A stretch of DNA of 64,000 bases from Duganella sp. CF458 (GTDB taxonomy: Bacteria > Pseudomonadota > Gammaproteobacteria > Burkholderiales > Burkholderiaceae_D): NCBI RefSeq assembly GCF_900113115.1, contig NZ_FOOF01000011.1, forward strand, positions 1-64,000, written 5' to 3'. The position numbers were made by a program, and so were the translations under genes. Positions 1-8,505 of the stretch are shown one piece after another (position 1 is the first letter of the stretch; each line of letters begins with the position of its first letter). The notes beneath the pieces were generated by a model, which worked only from the letters and a program-made list of their open reading frames with translations, did no database searches and had not been told where the DNA came from.

Positions 1-119
1 TCCATAATTGAATTTGTGGGCACAACTGCTGTGCCAAAATTCGATCATGGCTGGGAGCGATTCTTACGTCCAGACGGCGCTGGCTTTACGCTTACACTCA
101 ACCTTCTAGACCCAGAAAA

Positions 120-149
120 GAAAATGCCCCGCTTTCGCGGGGCATTTTC
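120..149 (-). terminator. Intrinsic terminator of pilA
   Basis: A perfect 13-bp stem with a four-base loop lies about 20 bases past the pilA stop. Read on the minus strand it is followed by TTTTCT, the U-tract expected of a Rho-independent terminator. No comparable T-run follows on the plus strand, so it serves pilA. Confidence 0.88.
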
Positions 150-169
150 GTCTTAACTACACAGGTATA

Positions 170-658
170 TTAGGTACCTACGTTGTTCTTCATGATTGCT
201 GCGTAGACGGCTGGTGCATTTGCCTCGGTGATGTTGGTGCTCATGGCCCACTTCACGGTCGAATCATTGCCAGTGACAACAGGGGTGAAGGTGATGGTCT
301 TGCCGTCAGCTTCTTTGGAAATGCCAGTGGCCAGGGTGATGGTGATCGCGCCGGCGGTAACAGATGCCAGGTTAGCAACTTCTTTGGTTTTCTTGAAGTC
401 GTCAGTTTTGGTGATGCCGTTCGAGCCTGCGTCGCACTTATCTTTCACGCCGCCTGCTTCTTGGATGCACACGGAAACTGCGGTTTTGATCGAGTCAGCA
501 GCGGTGATCGCGTTGGCGATCTTAGCTTTAGCGGTGTAGTCCGAGTATGCTGGGATTGCAACAGCAGCCAGGATACCGATAATTGCAACAACAATCATCA
601 GTTCGATCAGGGTGAAGCCAGCTTGCGCTTGTTTCTTAATCATTTTCATCGATTTCAT
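170..658 (-). CDS. pilA: Type IV major pilin PilA
   Basis: This is a 162-residue type IVa prepilin. The leader ends at Gly14, followed by FTLIE, so prepilin peptidase PilD should cut between Gly14 and Phe15 and leave Glu at mature position 5. The hydrophobic alpha-helix (residues 15-40, ending [10 protein letters not shown]) is typical of pili that drive twitching and DNA uptake. The only cysteines are C64 and C75, 11 residues apart; there is no C-terminal cysteine pair, so the usual disulphide-bonded D-region is absent or replaced. The ATG has an AGGGA-type ribosome site. The gene stands alone, with its own sigma-54 promoter and terminator, as expected for a highly expressed, PilSR-controlled pilin. 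Confidence 0.95.
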   Translation of the reverse strand: MKSMKMIKKQAQAGFTLIELMIVVAIIGILAAVAIPAYSDYTAKAKIANAITAADSIKTAVSVCIQEAGGVKDKCDAGSNGITKTDDFKKTKEVANLASVTAGAITITLATGISKEADGKTITFTPVVTGNDSTVKWAMSTNITEANAPAVYAAIMKNNVGT

Positions 659-715
659 TTAACTAGTCCCTAAGATTTTAAAAATTGCTCAGTGTGTTGA
701 GGCAAAGACAGTAGA

Positions 716-730
716 GCAATAGCCGTGCCA
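716..730 (-). promoter_or_regulatory. Sigma-54 promoter of pilA
   Basis: On the minus strand the sequence is TGGCACGGCTATTGC, an exact match to the -24/-12 consensus TGGCACG-N4-TTGC. It predicts a start near position 704 and a leader of about 45 bases before the pilA ATG. Sigma-54 control of pilA through PilS/PilR is established in Pseudomonas and other bacteria. That PilR acts here is inference. Confidence 0.9.
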
Positions 731-770
731 GCCCACTTTAGTGCAAAACCCAGGGGAAATCGACCATTTT

Positions 771-830
771 TTGTCAACTGAAGATCGGTTAGTTGACGGT
801 TTTTGTCAAAGGGAAACTAAAAATTGTCCA
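771..830. promoter_or_regulatory. Candidate PilR enhancer region of pilA
   Basis: The motif TTGTC recurs at 771, 803 and 824; the first two are extended to TTGTCAA and lie 32 bp, about three helical turns, apart. An inverted TTGAC sits at 793. The block is about 65-125 bp upstream of the predicted start, where sigma-54 activators bind. Its assignment to PilR is inferred from position and TGTC-type repeats. Confidence 0.4.
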
Positions 831-848
831 CGGTGCTGACAAATATCG

Positions 849-1496
849 TCAGCTGACGCGGAATGCCATCAGGATCCCGCTAAGGTCGAGGATGTCGCCA
901 GCATTCAGCGGGTGCGGTTGGCGCGGCATGGGGTCGCCGTTCAGCAAGGGGGACTTGTCGCCTTCGACGTGGGCGACGGAATAGCCTTCAGGGGCACGGG
1001 TGATCACCACCACCTGTACACCAGGGCGGCCGAGGCTGGTGACGGGCTTGGTCAGGCTCAGCGTTTTGCCGGCGTTGGTGCCATTCAGGACTTCTATATG
1101 AGCCAGGGGCAGTTCGGCGAACTGGGTGTTTGGCGCGGCAGGGATCGAGGCCGAGGGTGGGACAGGCATGGCCGGGATGGTGGCTGCGGCCGCAGCAAGC
1201 GGGCGGATGCCGTCGCTGACGAATTCGAGGTGGTACTTGGCCATCTTGATCACGTCCTTGTGCTGCAGGAAGTGCTTGCCGATGCGGTGGCCATTCACAA
1301 ATGTACCATTTGTGCTTTGCAGGTCTTCCAGGAAGGAGTCGTCCAGGATGGTCGTAATGAGGGCATGTTCGCCACTCACCGCCCCGTGGTTCAGGACAAT
1401 GTCGTTATGCTTATGGCGGCCGACGGTCATGCGCTCCTTGGTGAGCTGCACCGTCTGCTCAATTACACCTTCTCGCATCACGAGTAGTTTTGCCAA
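849..1496 (-). CDS. FHA domain protein with a second, degenerate FHA module
   Basis: The 215-residue soluble protein has a clear forkhead-associated phosphothreonine-binding domain at about residues 22-90: GR at 26-27, SGEH at 41-44 and STNG at 61-64 form the phosphopeptide-binding face. A proline/alanine-rich linker (about 100-125) leads to a second beta-rich segment (about 132-215) that keeps LGR and LLNGD but lacks the histidine/serine core, so it looks like a decayed FHA fold. The start is TTG, supported by a well-placed GGAGG. It lies between pilA and the sucCD terminator and is probably transcribed on its own. The partner kinase and client are unknown; no kinase gene is nearby. Confidence 0.8.
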   Translation of the reverse strand: MAKLLVMREGVIEQTVQLTKERMTVGRHKHNDIVLNHGAVSGEHALITTILDDSFLEDLQSTNGTFVNGHRIGKHFLQHKDVIKMAKYHLEFVSDGIRPLAAAAATIPAMPVPPSASIPAAPNTQFAELPLAHIEVLNGTNAGKTLSLTKPVTSLGRPGVQVVVITRAPEGYSVAHVEGDKSPLLNGDPMPRQPHPLNAGDILDLSGILMAFRVS

Positions 1497-1513
1497 ATCG
1501 ATATCCTCCGGGT

Positions 1514-1544
1514 AAACAAAAACGGGGAGCCGAAGCTCCCCGTT
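1514..1544 (-). terminator. Intrinsic terminator of the sucCD operon
   Basis: A perfect 10-bp stem with a four-base loop is followed on the minus strand by TTTTTGTTT, 16 bases beyond the sucD stop. It separates sucCD from the FHA gene downstream. Confidence 0.88.
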
Positions 1545-1559
1545 ATCATACAGCTACTA

Positions 1560-2441
1560 TTACAGCATTGCCTTCAACAGACGAGCCATTTCGGAAGGGT
1601 TCTTGGTAACCTTGATACCGCAGGCTTCCATGATTTCCAGTTTGGCTTGCGCGGTGTCGGCGCCGCCAGAGATCAGCGCGCCGGCGTGGCCCATGCGCTT
1701 GCCTGGAGGAGCGGTGACACCGGCGATGAAGCCAACCACTGGCTTCTTCATGTTGTCCTTGATCCAACGAGCGGCGTTGGCTTCGTCCGGACCGCCGATT
1801 TCGCCGATCATGATCACAGCGTCGGTGTCAGGATCGTCGTTGAACATGCGCATCACGTCGATGTGCTTCAGGCCGTTGATCGGGTCGCCGCCGATACCCA
1901 CTGCGGAAGACTGGCCCAGGCCCAGTGCGGTCAGCTGGCCGACTGCTTCATAGGTCAGGGTGCCGGAACGGGAAACCACGCCGATACGGCCCTTCTTGTG
2001 GATGTGGCCAGGCATGATGCCGATCTTGATTTCGTCCGGGGTGATCAGGCCTGGGCAGTTCGGGCCCAGCAGCAGGGTCTTGGAACCGGCTTTGGCCATG
2101 CGGTCTTTGATTTCCATCATGTCGCGCACCGGGATGCCTTCGGTGATGCAGATGGCCAGGTCCAGGTCAGCTTCCACGGCTTCCCAGATCGCAGCGGCTG
2201 CGCCTGCTGGCGGAACGTAGATCACGGAAACGGTCGCGCCGGTTTCCGAAGCCGCTTCCTTGACGGATGCGTAGATCGGGATGCCTTCGAAGTCTTCGCC
2301 AGCTTTCTTCGGGTTCACGCCGGCAACGAATGCTTCACGGCCGTTCGCGTAGTCGCGGCACATGCGGGTGTGGAACTGGCCGGTTTTGCCGGTGATGCCC
2401 TGGGTGATGACTTTGGTGTCTTTATTGATCAGGATAGACAT
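1560..2441 (-). CDS. sucD: Succinyl-CoA ligase (ADP-forming) subunit alpha
   Basis: The 293-residue alpha subunit of succinyl-CoA synthetase converts succinyl-CoA to succinate with nucleotide phosphorylation in the TCA cycle. The N-terminal CoA-binding Rossmann domain (TQGITGKTGQFH) and the ligase domain with the phosphorylated active-site histidine in the MGHAGA motif (about residue 252) are both intact. Length is normal for the family. It follows sucC by 13 bases, as in most proteobacterial sucCD operons, and its transcript ends at the hairpin just downstream. Confidence 0.97.
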   Translation of the reverse strand: MSILINKDTKVITQGITGKTGQFHTRMCRDYANGREAFVAGVNPKKAGEDFEGIPIYASVKEAASETGATVSVIYVPPAGAAAAIWEAVEADLDLAICITEGIPVRDMMEIKDRMAKAGSKTLLLGPNCPGLITPDEIKIGIMPGHIHKKGRIGVVSRSGTLTYEAVGQLTALGLGQSSAVGIGGDPINGLKHIDVMRMFNDDPDTDAVIMIGEIGGPDEANAARWIKDNMKKPVVGFIAGVTAPPGKRMGHAGALISGGADTAQAKLEIMEACGIKVTKNPSEMARLLKAML

Positions 2442-2454
2442 AGTGATTCCTTAA

Positions 2455-3621
2455 TTATTTACCGGCAGCGGCAGCAACAACGGCCTTGGCTGCATCTTCC
2501 ATGGTGTCAGCGGCGATGATTGGCAGGCCGGAGTCGGCCAGCATCTTCTTGCCCAGGTCTTCGTTGGTGCCCTTCATGCGGACCACCAGCGGTACTTGCA
2601 GGGACACTGCCTTGGATGCGGTGATCACGCCTTCGGCGATCACGTCGCAGCGCATGATGCCGCCGAAGATGTTGACCAGGATCGCTTTCAGTTCCGGGTT
2701 CTTCAGCATGATCTTGAACGCTTCGGTCACTTTCTCGGCCGTTGCGCCACCGCCCACGTCCAGGAAGTTGGCTGGCTCGCCGCCGAACAGCTTGATGGTG
2801 TCCATGGTTGCCATGGCCAGGCCGGCGCCGTTCACCAGGCAGCCGATGTTGCCGTCCAGGGAGATGTAGGCCAGGTCGAATTTCGATGCTTCGACTTCAG
2901 CTGGATCTTCTTCGTCCAGGTCGCGGTAAGCCACGATCTCCGGGTGACGGAACAGGGCGTTGGCGTCGAAGTTGAACTTGGCGTCCAGTGCGATGACCTT
3001 GCCGGAACCGGTCAGGATCAGCGGGTTGATTTCGGCCAGGGATGCGTCGGTATCCCAGTAGGCTTTGTACAGGCCTTGCAGGTTGGTCACCGCGTCGGCG
3101 ATGGAGGCTTCCGGCACGCCGATTTTGCGGGAGACGTCGGCAGCATCAGCGTCGGTCAGGCCAACAGCTGGATCGATCACGACGTTGTGGATCAGTTCCG
3201 GGTGCTTTTCAGCGACTTCTTCGATGTCCATGCCGCCTTCGGAGGAAGCCATCAGGACAACGCGCTGGGTGACGCGGTCGGTCACCAGGGAAACGTACAG
3301 TTCTTTCTTGATGTCGGCGCCTTCTTCGATCATCAGGCGGCGGACTTTCTGGCCTTCAGGGCCGGTCTGGTGGGTCACCAGTTGCATGCCCATGATCTGG
3401 TCGGCGTATTCCTTGACCTGTTCCAGCGACTTGGCTACTTTCACGCCGCCGCCTTTACCACGGCCACCGGCATGGATCTGCGCTTTCACGACCCATACTG
3501 GGCCGCCCAGGGTTTCGGCAGCTTTCACTGCTTCTTCCACGGACATGCATGGGATGCCGCGCGGTACGGTCACTCCGAATTTTCGGAGGATCTCTTTGCC
3601 TTGATACTCATGGATTTTCAT
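2455..3621 (-). CDS. sucC: Succinyl-CoA ligase (ADP-forming) subunit beta
   Basis: The 388-residue beta subunit carries an ATP-grasp nucleotide-binding domain ([15 protein letters not shown] at about 46-60) and a C-terminal domain with [12 protein letters not shown], which contacts the alpha subunit and CoA. It binds the nucleotide and pairs with SucD. The start ATG has an AAGGGA ribosome site. It is the first gene of sucCD; the DUF2889 gene ends 58 bases upstream on the same strand, so a shared transcript is possible. Length and motifs are standard. Confidence 0.97.
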   Translation of the reverse strand: MKIHEYQGKEILRKFGVTVPRGIPCMSVEEAVKAAETLGGPVWVVKAQIHAGGRGKGGGVKVAKSLEQVKEYADQIMGMQLVTHQTGPEGQKVRRLMIEEGADIKKELYVSLVTDRVTQRVVLMASSEGGMDIEEVAEKHPELIHNVVIDPAVGLTDADAADVSRKIGVPEASIADAVTNLQGLYKAYWDTDASLAEINPLILTGSGKVIALDAKFNFDANALFRHPEIVAYRDLDEEDPAEVEASKFDLAYISLDGNIGCLVNGAGLAMATMDTIKLFGGEPANFLDVGGGATAEKVTEAFKIMLKNPELKAILVNIFGGIMRCDVIAEGVITASKAVSLQVPLVVRMKGTNEDLGKKMLADSGLPIIAADTMEDAAKAVVAAAAGK

Positions 3622-3679
3622 GCTGGCTTTCCCTTCTTTCGAATACCTGTTTGTTGGTTAGATGTATTTTGTACAGCAC

Positions 3680-4246
3680 CTAGGCTGCGTCCGTCTTGTT
3701 GACGTACCAGCGTGGGTAAAACTCGGCAACTGCCCCGCCATCGGTCTTGAGGGCGTGGCACTTGTCAAGTTGGAACGGTTTCTCTGTCGCAGTGCTGGAA
3801 CGCTCGTTCACCGGCCAGACGTCGTTGGCAAAGGCTTGCATGGCTGCCGTCGGCAGCACCAGGGCCAATTCTGTCAGGTGGGTACAGCCGTGCACACCGG
3901 CCAGCCTTTCCTTGACTGCATGGCGAAAACCCTTCGTCAGGTTCAGGCCGATCAAGGCTGTATAGGCTGGACCAATGGTGTCGCAATGGCCAGGATAAGG
4001 AACGGCGTCCGAACTTGCTTCGGCATCGACGATGGTCAGCTGCTTATCGACGGTCACGCGCAGCCACAGGTCGTGCAGGGCTTCATTGCCCTTGCGTGGA
4101 CCGGTTGCCAGCATGGTGTCGAATGATTTGATGTCCGTGATATGGGCGTCAAGATCCCACAGGCCATCCTCGCGTGAATACGCCTGGACGTCTATGGCGC
4201 GCGTATGCCGCAGCGCACGTCGGGAGACTGGATTTGACAGGGACAT
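3680..4246 (-). CDS. DUF2889 domain protein
   Basis: A soluble protein of 188 residues from the ATG chosen here (a TTG start at 4264 would add six). It has the DUF2889 hallmark near the N-terminus, RHTRAIDVQAYSREDGLWDL, then DAHITDIKSFD. The family is widespread in Betaproteobacteria and has no established function. A TATAAT-like -10 box at 4276-4281 would put the transcript start at about 4268, only a few bases before the TTG, which favours the ATG. It lies just upstream of sucCD on the same strand. No catalytic motif can be named. Confidence 0.8.
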   Translation of the reverse strand: MSLSNPVSRRALRHTRAIDVQAYSREDGLWDLDAHITDIKSFDTMLATGPRKGNEALHDLWLRVTVDKQLTIVDAEASSDAVPYPGHCDTIGPAYTALIGLNLTKGFRHAVKERLAGVHGCTHLTELALVLPTAAMQAFANDVWPVNERSSTATEKPFQLDKCHALKTDGGAVAEFYPRWYVNKTDAA

Positions 4247-4398
4247 AAGACCGATGCCACTCAAAAGTGGCCAAAATTATAAGCAGCTAATCAGTACGCC
4301 GCAGCTTCTACGGACAACCACCGCACCTGCGGTGCTGCATAAAACTGCAAAAGTTTAGCACAACTGGGCCAGCAGGGACACTTCGCCCACCGCCCGCC

Positions 4399-5982
4399 TC
4401 ACTGAAGGCCGTCATAATCCTCCCAGCGAGTCAGGTCGATGCGCACACGGCGCCTATGCTCACGGAAGGTGGGCGAGGCAAAACTTTCCGACGAATCCCG
4501 GCCGTCCCACTCGACGCCGGCGAGCTCCAACACCGTGGGAAACACATTGACGTGGCTGATCTTGCGCGCCTGGTTGGCGCGCAACGCGGCCGCTTGCGTT
4601 GGAAATGCCGCACGGTAGGACTCGTTCATCCATGCCAGCATGGGCACGTGGGCATCGTAGCGCGTTGCGCCGGAACGCGAATGCAGGATCAACTGGCGTT
4701 CATCATCGAACAGGTTTTCTCCGTGGTCGGAAGTGAACAACAGCACGGCCGGCCGGCCTTCTTTTTTCAACACCTCGATCACACGCGCCAGGAAGCGGTC
4801 GGATTCGACAATGGTATTGTCGTAGGAATTGATGGCGGCGGCCTTGTCCTGCAAGGCCGGCATCTTCCCCCCCAGGTCTGCCAGCGTGGGGGCATACACC
4901 TTGGACTCGATGCCATACCGCTCTTCGTAGGGGAAGTGGCTGCCATTCATATGCAGCAACACAAACTGGCGCGGCCCCGCTTGGCGCACAAAGGAAGTGA
5001 ACATGGGCAGCAGGTTGGCGTCGGTCCGGAAGTGGTAGTCCTGGGTGCCGGTCGCATGCTCCATCACATGCGAGCCGAGGCTGTACGGAACCGGTTCCTG
5101 ATTCGAAATCCAGGCGTTCCGGAAACCCGCCTCACGGAACGTCTGCGCGAGATTGAACTCCACTTCGCCCCGTTCCCGCATCACGATCGCGGGAAAGGCA
5201 GCAAACGTCCAATTGGCCGTACTGGCCACGTCGCCAAAATTAATGATGTCCGGCCCCATCGCCTGCAACAGGGGCATGGTGTTGCGCGTATAGCCGTTCC
5301 ACGGCAAATGGTCGGCGCGCAAGCTCTCGCCAACCACCAGCACCACCAATAGCGGGGTCGCCGGATTCGTGGCACGGCCACGCACGCTGGCATAGGTTTT
5401 GTTCCTCAAATGAGCCTGGCGCGCCAGCGACATTGCCAGGCCGCTGGGAAAGGCCAGGTTTGCCGTCCCATGCTCGAACACCGGCGGCAGCTGAAAGTGC
5501 TGGGGCAACGCTTGACGGGCGACCAGCAGCAACATGGCTGGCACCAAAAGCAGCGCCAGCAGGCCCTTTCGGGCGGATGCCGAGAGCCGCCAGGCAGGGT
5601 CGATGGAGCATGCCAACGCTGCATAAGCGACCAGGCTGGCTGGCAATAGCCACACCCGCCATCCGAACGCGGACACAACCTGCCACGACATGCCCAGGCC
5701 AGTGTTCAGCGCCGACTGTACCAGCGCATCTCCGGGCACGCTGCGAAATGTCAGCGTCAGATAGCAATACAGGACGGCCAATGCCGACAACGGCGTCCAC
5801 AGCAGAAAGTAGGTACGCACGCGCGGCAGCAGCACCAGCGGTGCCGCCAACACAAACAGGGCAAAGACCAGTAATCCGACGGCATCGCTCACCGATGTCA
5901 AATGATCCGTCAACAACACCGCCAAGCTGGGCAGCAGCAGCCACAGGCCGAGCATGCCAGCCTTCAGGAATTCACGACGCAT
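4399..5982 (-). CDS. EptA-like membrane phosphoethanolamine transferase (sulfatase fold)
   Basis: From the chosen ATG the protein has about 527 residues. Several hydrophobic helices fill roughly the first 160 residues, followed by a periplasmic alkaline-phosphatase/sulfatase-type domain. Metal-site signatures are visible: VVGESLRADH (first metal ligand; EptA has GETARADH), a following Ser/Thr-rich segment where the nucleophilic threonine lies in EptA, and LLFTSDHGEN (second metal pair). Such enzymes transfer phosphoethanolamine to lipid A or other envelope glycans. An upstream TTG in frame at 6012 is less likely, because AGGG sits eight bases before the ATG. The exact acceptor cannot be told from sequence. 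It stands alone between DUF2889 and recX. Confidence 0.78.
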   Translation of the reverse strand: MRREFLKAGMLGLWLLLPSLAVLLTDHLTSVSDAVGLLVFALFVLAAPLVLLPRVRTYFLLWTPLSALAVLYCYLTLTFRSVPGDALVQSALNTGLGMSWQVVSAFGWRVWLLPASLVAYAALACSIDPAWRLSASARKGLLALLLVPAMLLLVARQALPQHFQLPPVFEHGTANLAFPSGLAMSLARQAHLRNKTYASVRGRATNPATPLLVVLVVGESLRADHLPWNGYTRNTMPLLQAMGPDIINFGDVASTANWTFAAFPAIVMRERGEVEFNLAQTFREAGFRNAWISNQEPVPYSLGSHVMEHATGTQDYHFRTDANLLPMFTSFVRQAGPRQFVLLHMNGSHFPYEERYGIESKVYAPTLADLGGKMPALQDKAAAINSYDNTIVESDRFLARVIEVLKKEGRPAVLLFTSDHGENLFDDERQLILHSRSGATRYDAHVPMLAWMNESYRAAFPTQAAALRANQARKISHVNVFPTVLELAGVEWDGRDSSESFASPTFREHRRRVRIDLTRWEDYDGLQ

Positions 5983-6032
5983 CAGCAACCCTGTACAAGA
6001 AAAATTCCGCAATTCTAGCGCAGGCCTTGCAG

Positions 6033-6491
6033 CTAATCGTAGTCATCGGGCATGGTGCCCTTCATGGCGGTGCGGATGGCTTTCTGCGAGAAGCCGCGCG
6101 ACATGAGGAAGCGCAGTTGCTTCTGGCGGCCTTCGGGATCGGCGGCCACTTCGCCGAATTTGCGGCGCCAGACCTCGCAGCAGCGCTCGACTTCGTCTTC
6201 TTTCAGGCTTTCCTTGACTTCGGCCAGCATCTCGCCGCCGATGCCGTGGTGCTGCAGTTCAGCCACGATGCGGCTGTTGCCGTAGCGGGCGGAACGACGG
6301 TGTACCAGGTTTTCGGAGAAGCGCTCTTCAGAGAGCCATTTGTTTTGTTCGAGGAAATTCAGGAGGGCTTCGACGTCGTCGCCCTCTTCCGCGTGGCGCC
6401 GCAGCTTGCGGGCGAGTTCGAGGCGGCTGTGCTCGCGCTGGCTGAGCAGGCGAAGGGCGCGGGCTTTTAGGGTGGGTTTGGGGAGGGGCAT
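6033..6491 (-). CDS. recX: Recombination regulatory protein RecX
   Basis: The 152-residue helical protein matches RecX: three tandem three-helix repeats starting with [19 protein letters not shown], then [21 protein letters not shown], and a C-terminal segment with [15 protein letters not shown]. RecX binds RecA filaments and limits their extension. It follows recA on the same strand, the classic order, so read-through from the SOS-controlled recA promoter is expected. The roughly 110-base gap is filled by a palindromic repeat that could reduce recX expression relative to recA. Confidence 0.93.
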   Translation of the reverse strand: MPLPKPTLKARALRLLSQREHSRLELARKLRRHAEEGDDVEALLNFLEQNKWLSEERFSENLVHRRSARYGNSRIVAELQHHGIGGEMLAEVKESLKEDEVERCCEVWRRKFGEVAADPEGRQKQLRFLMSRGFSQKAIRTAMKGTMPDDYD

Positions 6492-6496
6492 CTTTT

Positions 6497-6603
6497 AAAC
6501 CGGTAAACCAGGGTCTGACCCAAGGGTCAGACCCGCGTGCCGGAGTCACGGGCCGAGGATCAGACGGGTCTGACCCTCGGGTCTGACCCAGACTTACCGG
6601 TTT
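6497..6603. repeat. Palindromic intergenic element between recX and recA
   Basis: The 107-bp element is bounded by perfect 10-bp inverted ends, AAACCGGTAA (6497-6506) and TTACCGGTTT (6594-6603). Inside are four copies of the 11-mer GGGTC(T/A)GACCC, at 6511, 6524, 6566 and 6579, arranged as two pairs. The right end runs into the recA stop codon. The structure suggests a REP/BIME-like dispersed element or miniature inverted-repeat element able to fold into a long hairpin. It encodes no protein. Confidence 0.8.
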
Positions 6604-7681
6604 AGTCGACTGCCTTCAGCTTGGGAGCCGGCGCTTCATCGCCATCAGCCGTCACCGCTGGCAGCTCACGCACGCCCAGCGCGGCACGCACCTTGTTCTC
6701 GATTTCGCGCGCCAGGGCTGGACGCTCCTTGAGGAAGGTACGGGCATTGTCCTTGCCCTGGCCGATACGCTCGCCGCCGTAGCTGTACCAGGAACCCGAC
6801 TTCTCAACGATCTTGGCTTCCACGCCCAGGTCGATGATCTCGCCTTCACGCGAAGTGCCTTCTCCGTACAGGATGTCGAAGTGGGCTTCCTTGAATGGCG
6901 GCGCGATCTTGTTCTTGACGACCTTGACCTTGGTCTCGTTACCAATCACCTCGTCGCCCGACTTGATCGAGCCGGTACGACGGATGTCGAGGCGCACGGA
7001 GGCGTAAAATTTCAGCGCGTTGCCGCCGGTGGTGGTTTCCGGCGAGCCGAACATCACGCCGATCTTCATACGGATCTGGTTAATGAAGATCACCAGGGTG
7101 TTGGTGCGGTTGATGGTGCCGGTCAGCTTGCGCAGCGCCTGGGACATCAGTCGCGCCTGCAGGCCCGGCAGCGAGTCGCCCATATCGCCTTCGATTTCAG
7201 CTTTCGGGGTCAGCGCCGCGACGGAGTCGACCACGATCAGGTCCACGGAACCGGAGCGTACCAGCGCATCGCAGATTTCCAGGGCTTGTTCGCCGGTGTC
7301 CGGCTGGGAGATCAGCAGTTCGTGCAGGTTGACGCCCAGCTTTTGCGCGTAGGTCACGTCCAGCGCGTGTTCCGCGTCGATGAAGGCGCAGGTGCCGCCC
7401 AGTTTCTGCATTTCGGCGATGGATTGCAGGGTCAGGGTGGTTTTACCGGAAGATTCAGGACCGTAGATTTCCACGACACGGCCGCGTGGCAGGCCGCCTA
7501 CGCCCAGCGCGATATCCAGACCCAGGGAACCGGTGGAGACAGTTTGCACTTCCTCGATCGGGGCCGAGGCATCCATGCGCATCACGGAGCCTTTACCAAA
7601 CTGCTTTTCAATCTGGGCCAGCGCCGCGGCCAGGGCCTTGGCTTTTTCCGATGCCGGTACTGCTCCTTTTTTGTCGTCCAT
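6602..7681 (-). CDS. recA: Recombinase RecA
   Basis: The 359-residue RecA drives homologous strand exchange and co-protease cleavage of LexA. The Walker A box GPESSGKTT, Walker B-type [10 protein letters not shown], the loop 2 region ([23 protein letters not shown], shown here in part) and an acidic C-terminal tail are all present. The chosen ATG begins MDDKKG, with the usual N-terminal polymerisation helix after it; an in-frame extension upstream runs through the promoter and LexA box and is not coding. The gene diverges from a two-component regulator and is followed by recX. Confidence 0.98.
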   Translation of the reverse strand: MDDKKGAVPASEKAKALAAALAQIEKQFGKGSVMRMDASAPIEEVQTVSTGSLGLDIALGVGGLPRGRVVEIYGPESSGKTTLTLQSIAEMQKLGGTCAFIDAEHALDVTYAQKLGVNLHELLISQPDTGEQALEICDALVRSGSVDLIVVDSVAALTPKAEIEGDMGDSLPGLQARLMSQALRKLTGTINRTNTLVIFINQIRMKIGVMFGSPETTTGGNALKFYASVRLDIRRTGSIKSGDEVIGNETKVKVVKNKIAPPFKEAHFDILYGEGTSREGEIIDLGVEAKIVEKSGSWYSYGGERIGQGKDNARTFLKERPALAREIENKVRAALGVRELPAVTADGDEAPAPKLKAVD

Positions 7682-7732
7682 GATGTTCTTTCGCGCTAGA
7701 TAAGTTGGGTCACTACGTATGTACAGGTGATA

Positions 7733-7748
7733 CTGTATAAAATTACAG
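7733..7748. promoter_or_regulatory. LexA (SOS) box in the recA promoter
   Basis: CTGTATAAAATTACAG is a full CTGT-N8-ACAG LexA operator, 51 bases upstream of the recA ATG. On the minus strand a -35-like TTGTCA and a -10-like TACAGT with about 17 bp between them overlap it, so LexA binding would block recA transcription. The divergent response-regulator gene starts 65 bases away on the other side and might be affected too. Confidence 0.93.
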
Positions 7749-7812
7749 TGCTTTTGACAAGCCCCTTTTTGCAAACTTTGCGATTTATCAAAGAGGTGGT
7801 TACAGTTAGCTT

Positions 7813-8505
7813 ATGCGTATCCTATTAGCCGAAGATGACAGCGTCCTCGCGGACGGCCTGACGCGCTCCCTGCGCCAGTCCGGCTATGCGATCGATTGCG
7901 TAAAAAACGGGCAGGAGGCGGACACGGCCTTGTCCACCCAGGAATTCGACCTGCTGATCCTGGACCTGGGCCTGCCCAAGCTGTCCGGACTGGAGGTGCT
8001 GCGCCGCCTGCGCACGCGCGGCTCGCTGCTGCCGGTGCTGATCCTGACCGCAGCCGATTCGGTGGAGCAGCGGGTCAACGGCCTCGACCTGGGCGCCGAC
8101 GATTACATGGCCAAGCCTTTCGCGCTGTCCGAACTGGAAGCGCGGGTGCGCGCCCTGACCCGGCGCGGCCAGGGCGGCGGCTCCACCGTCGTCAAGCATG
8201 GCCCCCTCACTTACGACCAGGTCGGGCGCAGCGCCTACATCAATGAGCAGATGCTGGATTTGTCGGCGCGCGAACTGGGCCTGCTGGAAATCCTGCTGGC
8301 GCGCACCGGCCGCCTGGTGTCCAAGGAGCAGTTGGTGGACCATTTGTGCGAGTGGGGCGAAGAGGTCAGCAACAACGCCATCGAGGTATACGTGCACCGC
8401 CTGCGCAAGAAGATCGAAGTGGGCGGCATCCGCATCGCCACGGTGCGCGGCCTCGGTTACTGCCTGGAGAAATTCAACCCGCCGCAAGCGCCGGCTGCAA
8501 CGTGA
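7813..8505 (+). CDS. OmpR/QseB-family response regulator
   Basis: The 230-residue protein has a receiver domain (residues 1-115) with acidic pocket D8-D9, phospho-acceptor D51 in LILDLGLP and conserved K101 in MAKPF. A winged-helix DNA-binding domain (about 125-222) carries the recognition segment NNAIEVYVHRLRKKI. It resembles the QseB/TctD branch. It overlaps the sensor kinase start by four bases and is followed by a sodium:solute symporter pair, so it most likely controls uptake of that symporter's substrate. It diverges from recA across a 131-base region. A GAGGTGG ribosome site lies about 12 bases before the ATG. Confidence 0.93.
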   Translation: MRILLAEDDSVLADGLTRSLRQSGYAIDCVKNGQEADTALSTQEFDLLILDLGLPKLSGLEVLRRLRTRGSLLPVLILTAADSVEQRVNGLDLGADDYMAKPFALSELEARVRALTRRGQGGGSTVVKHGPLTYDQVGRSAYINEQMLDLSARELGLLEILLARTGRLVSKEQLVDHLCEWGEEVSNNAIEVYVHRLRKKIEVGGIRIATVRGLGYCLEKFNPPQAPAAT

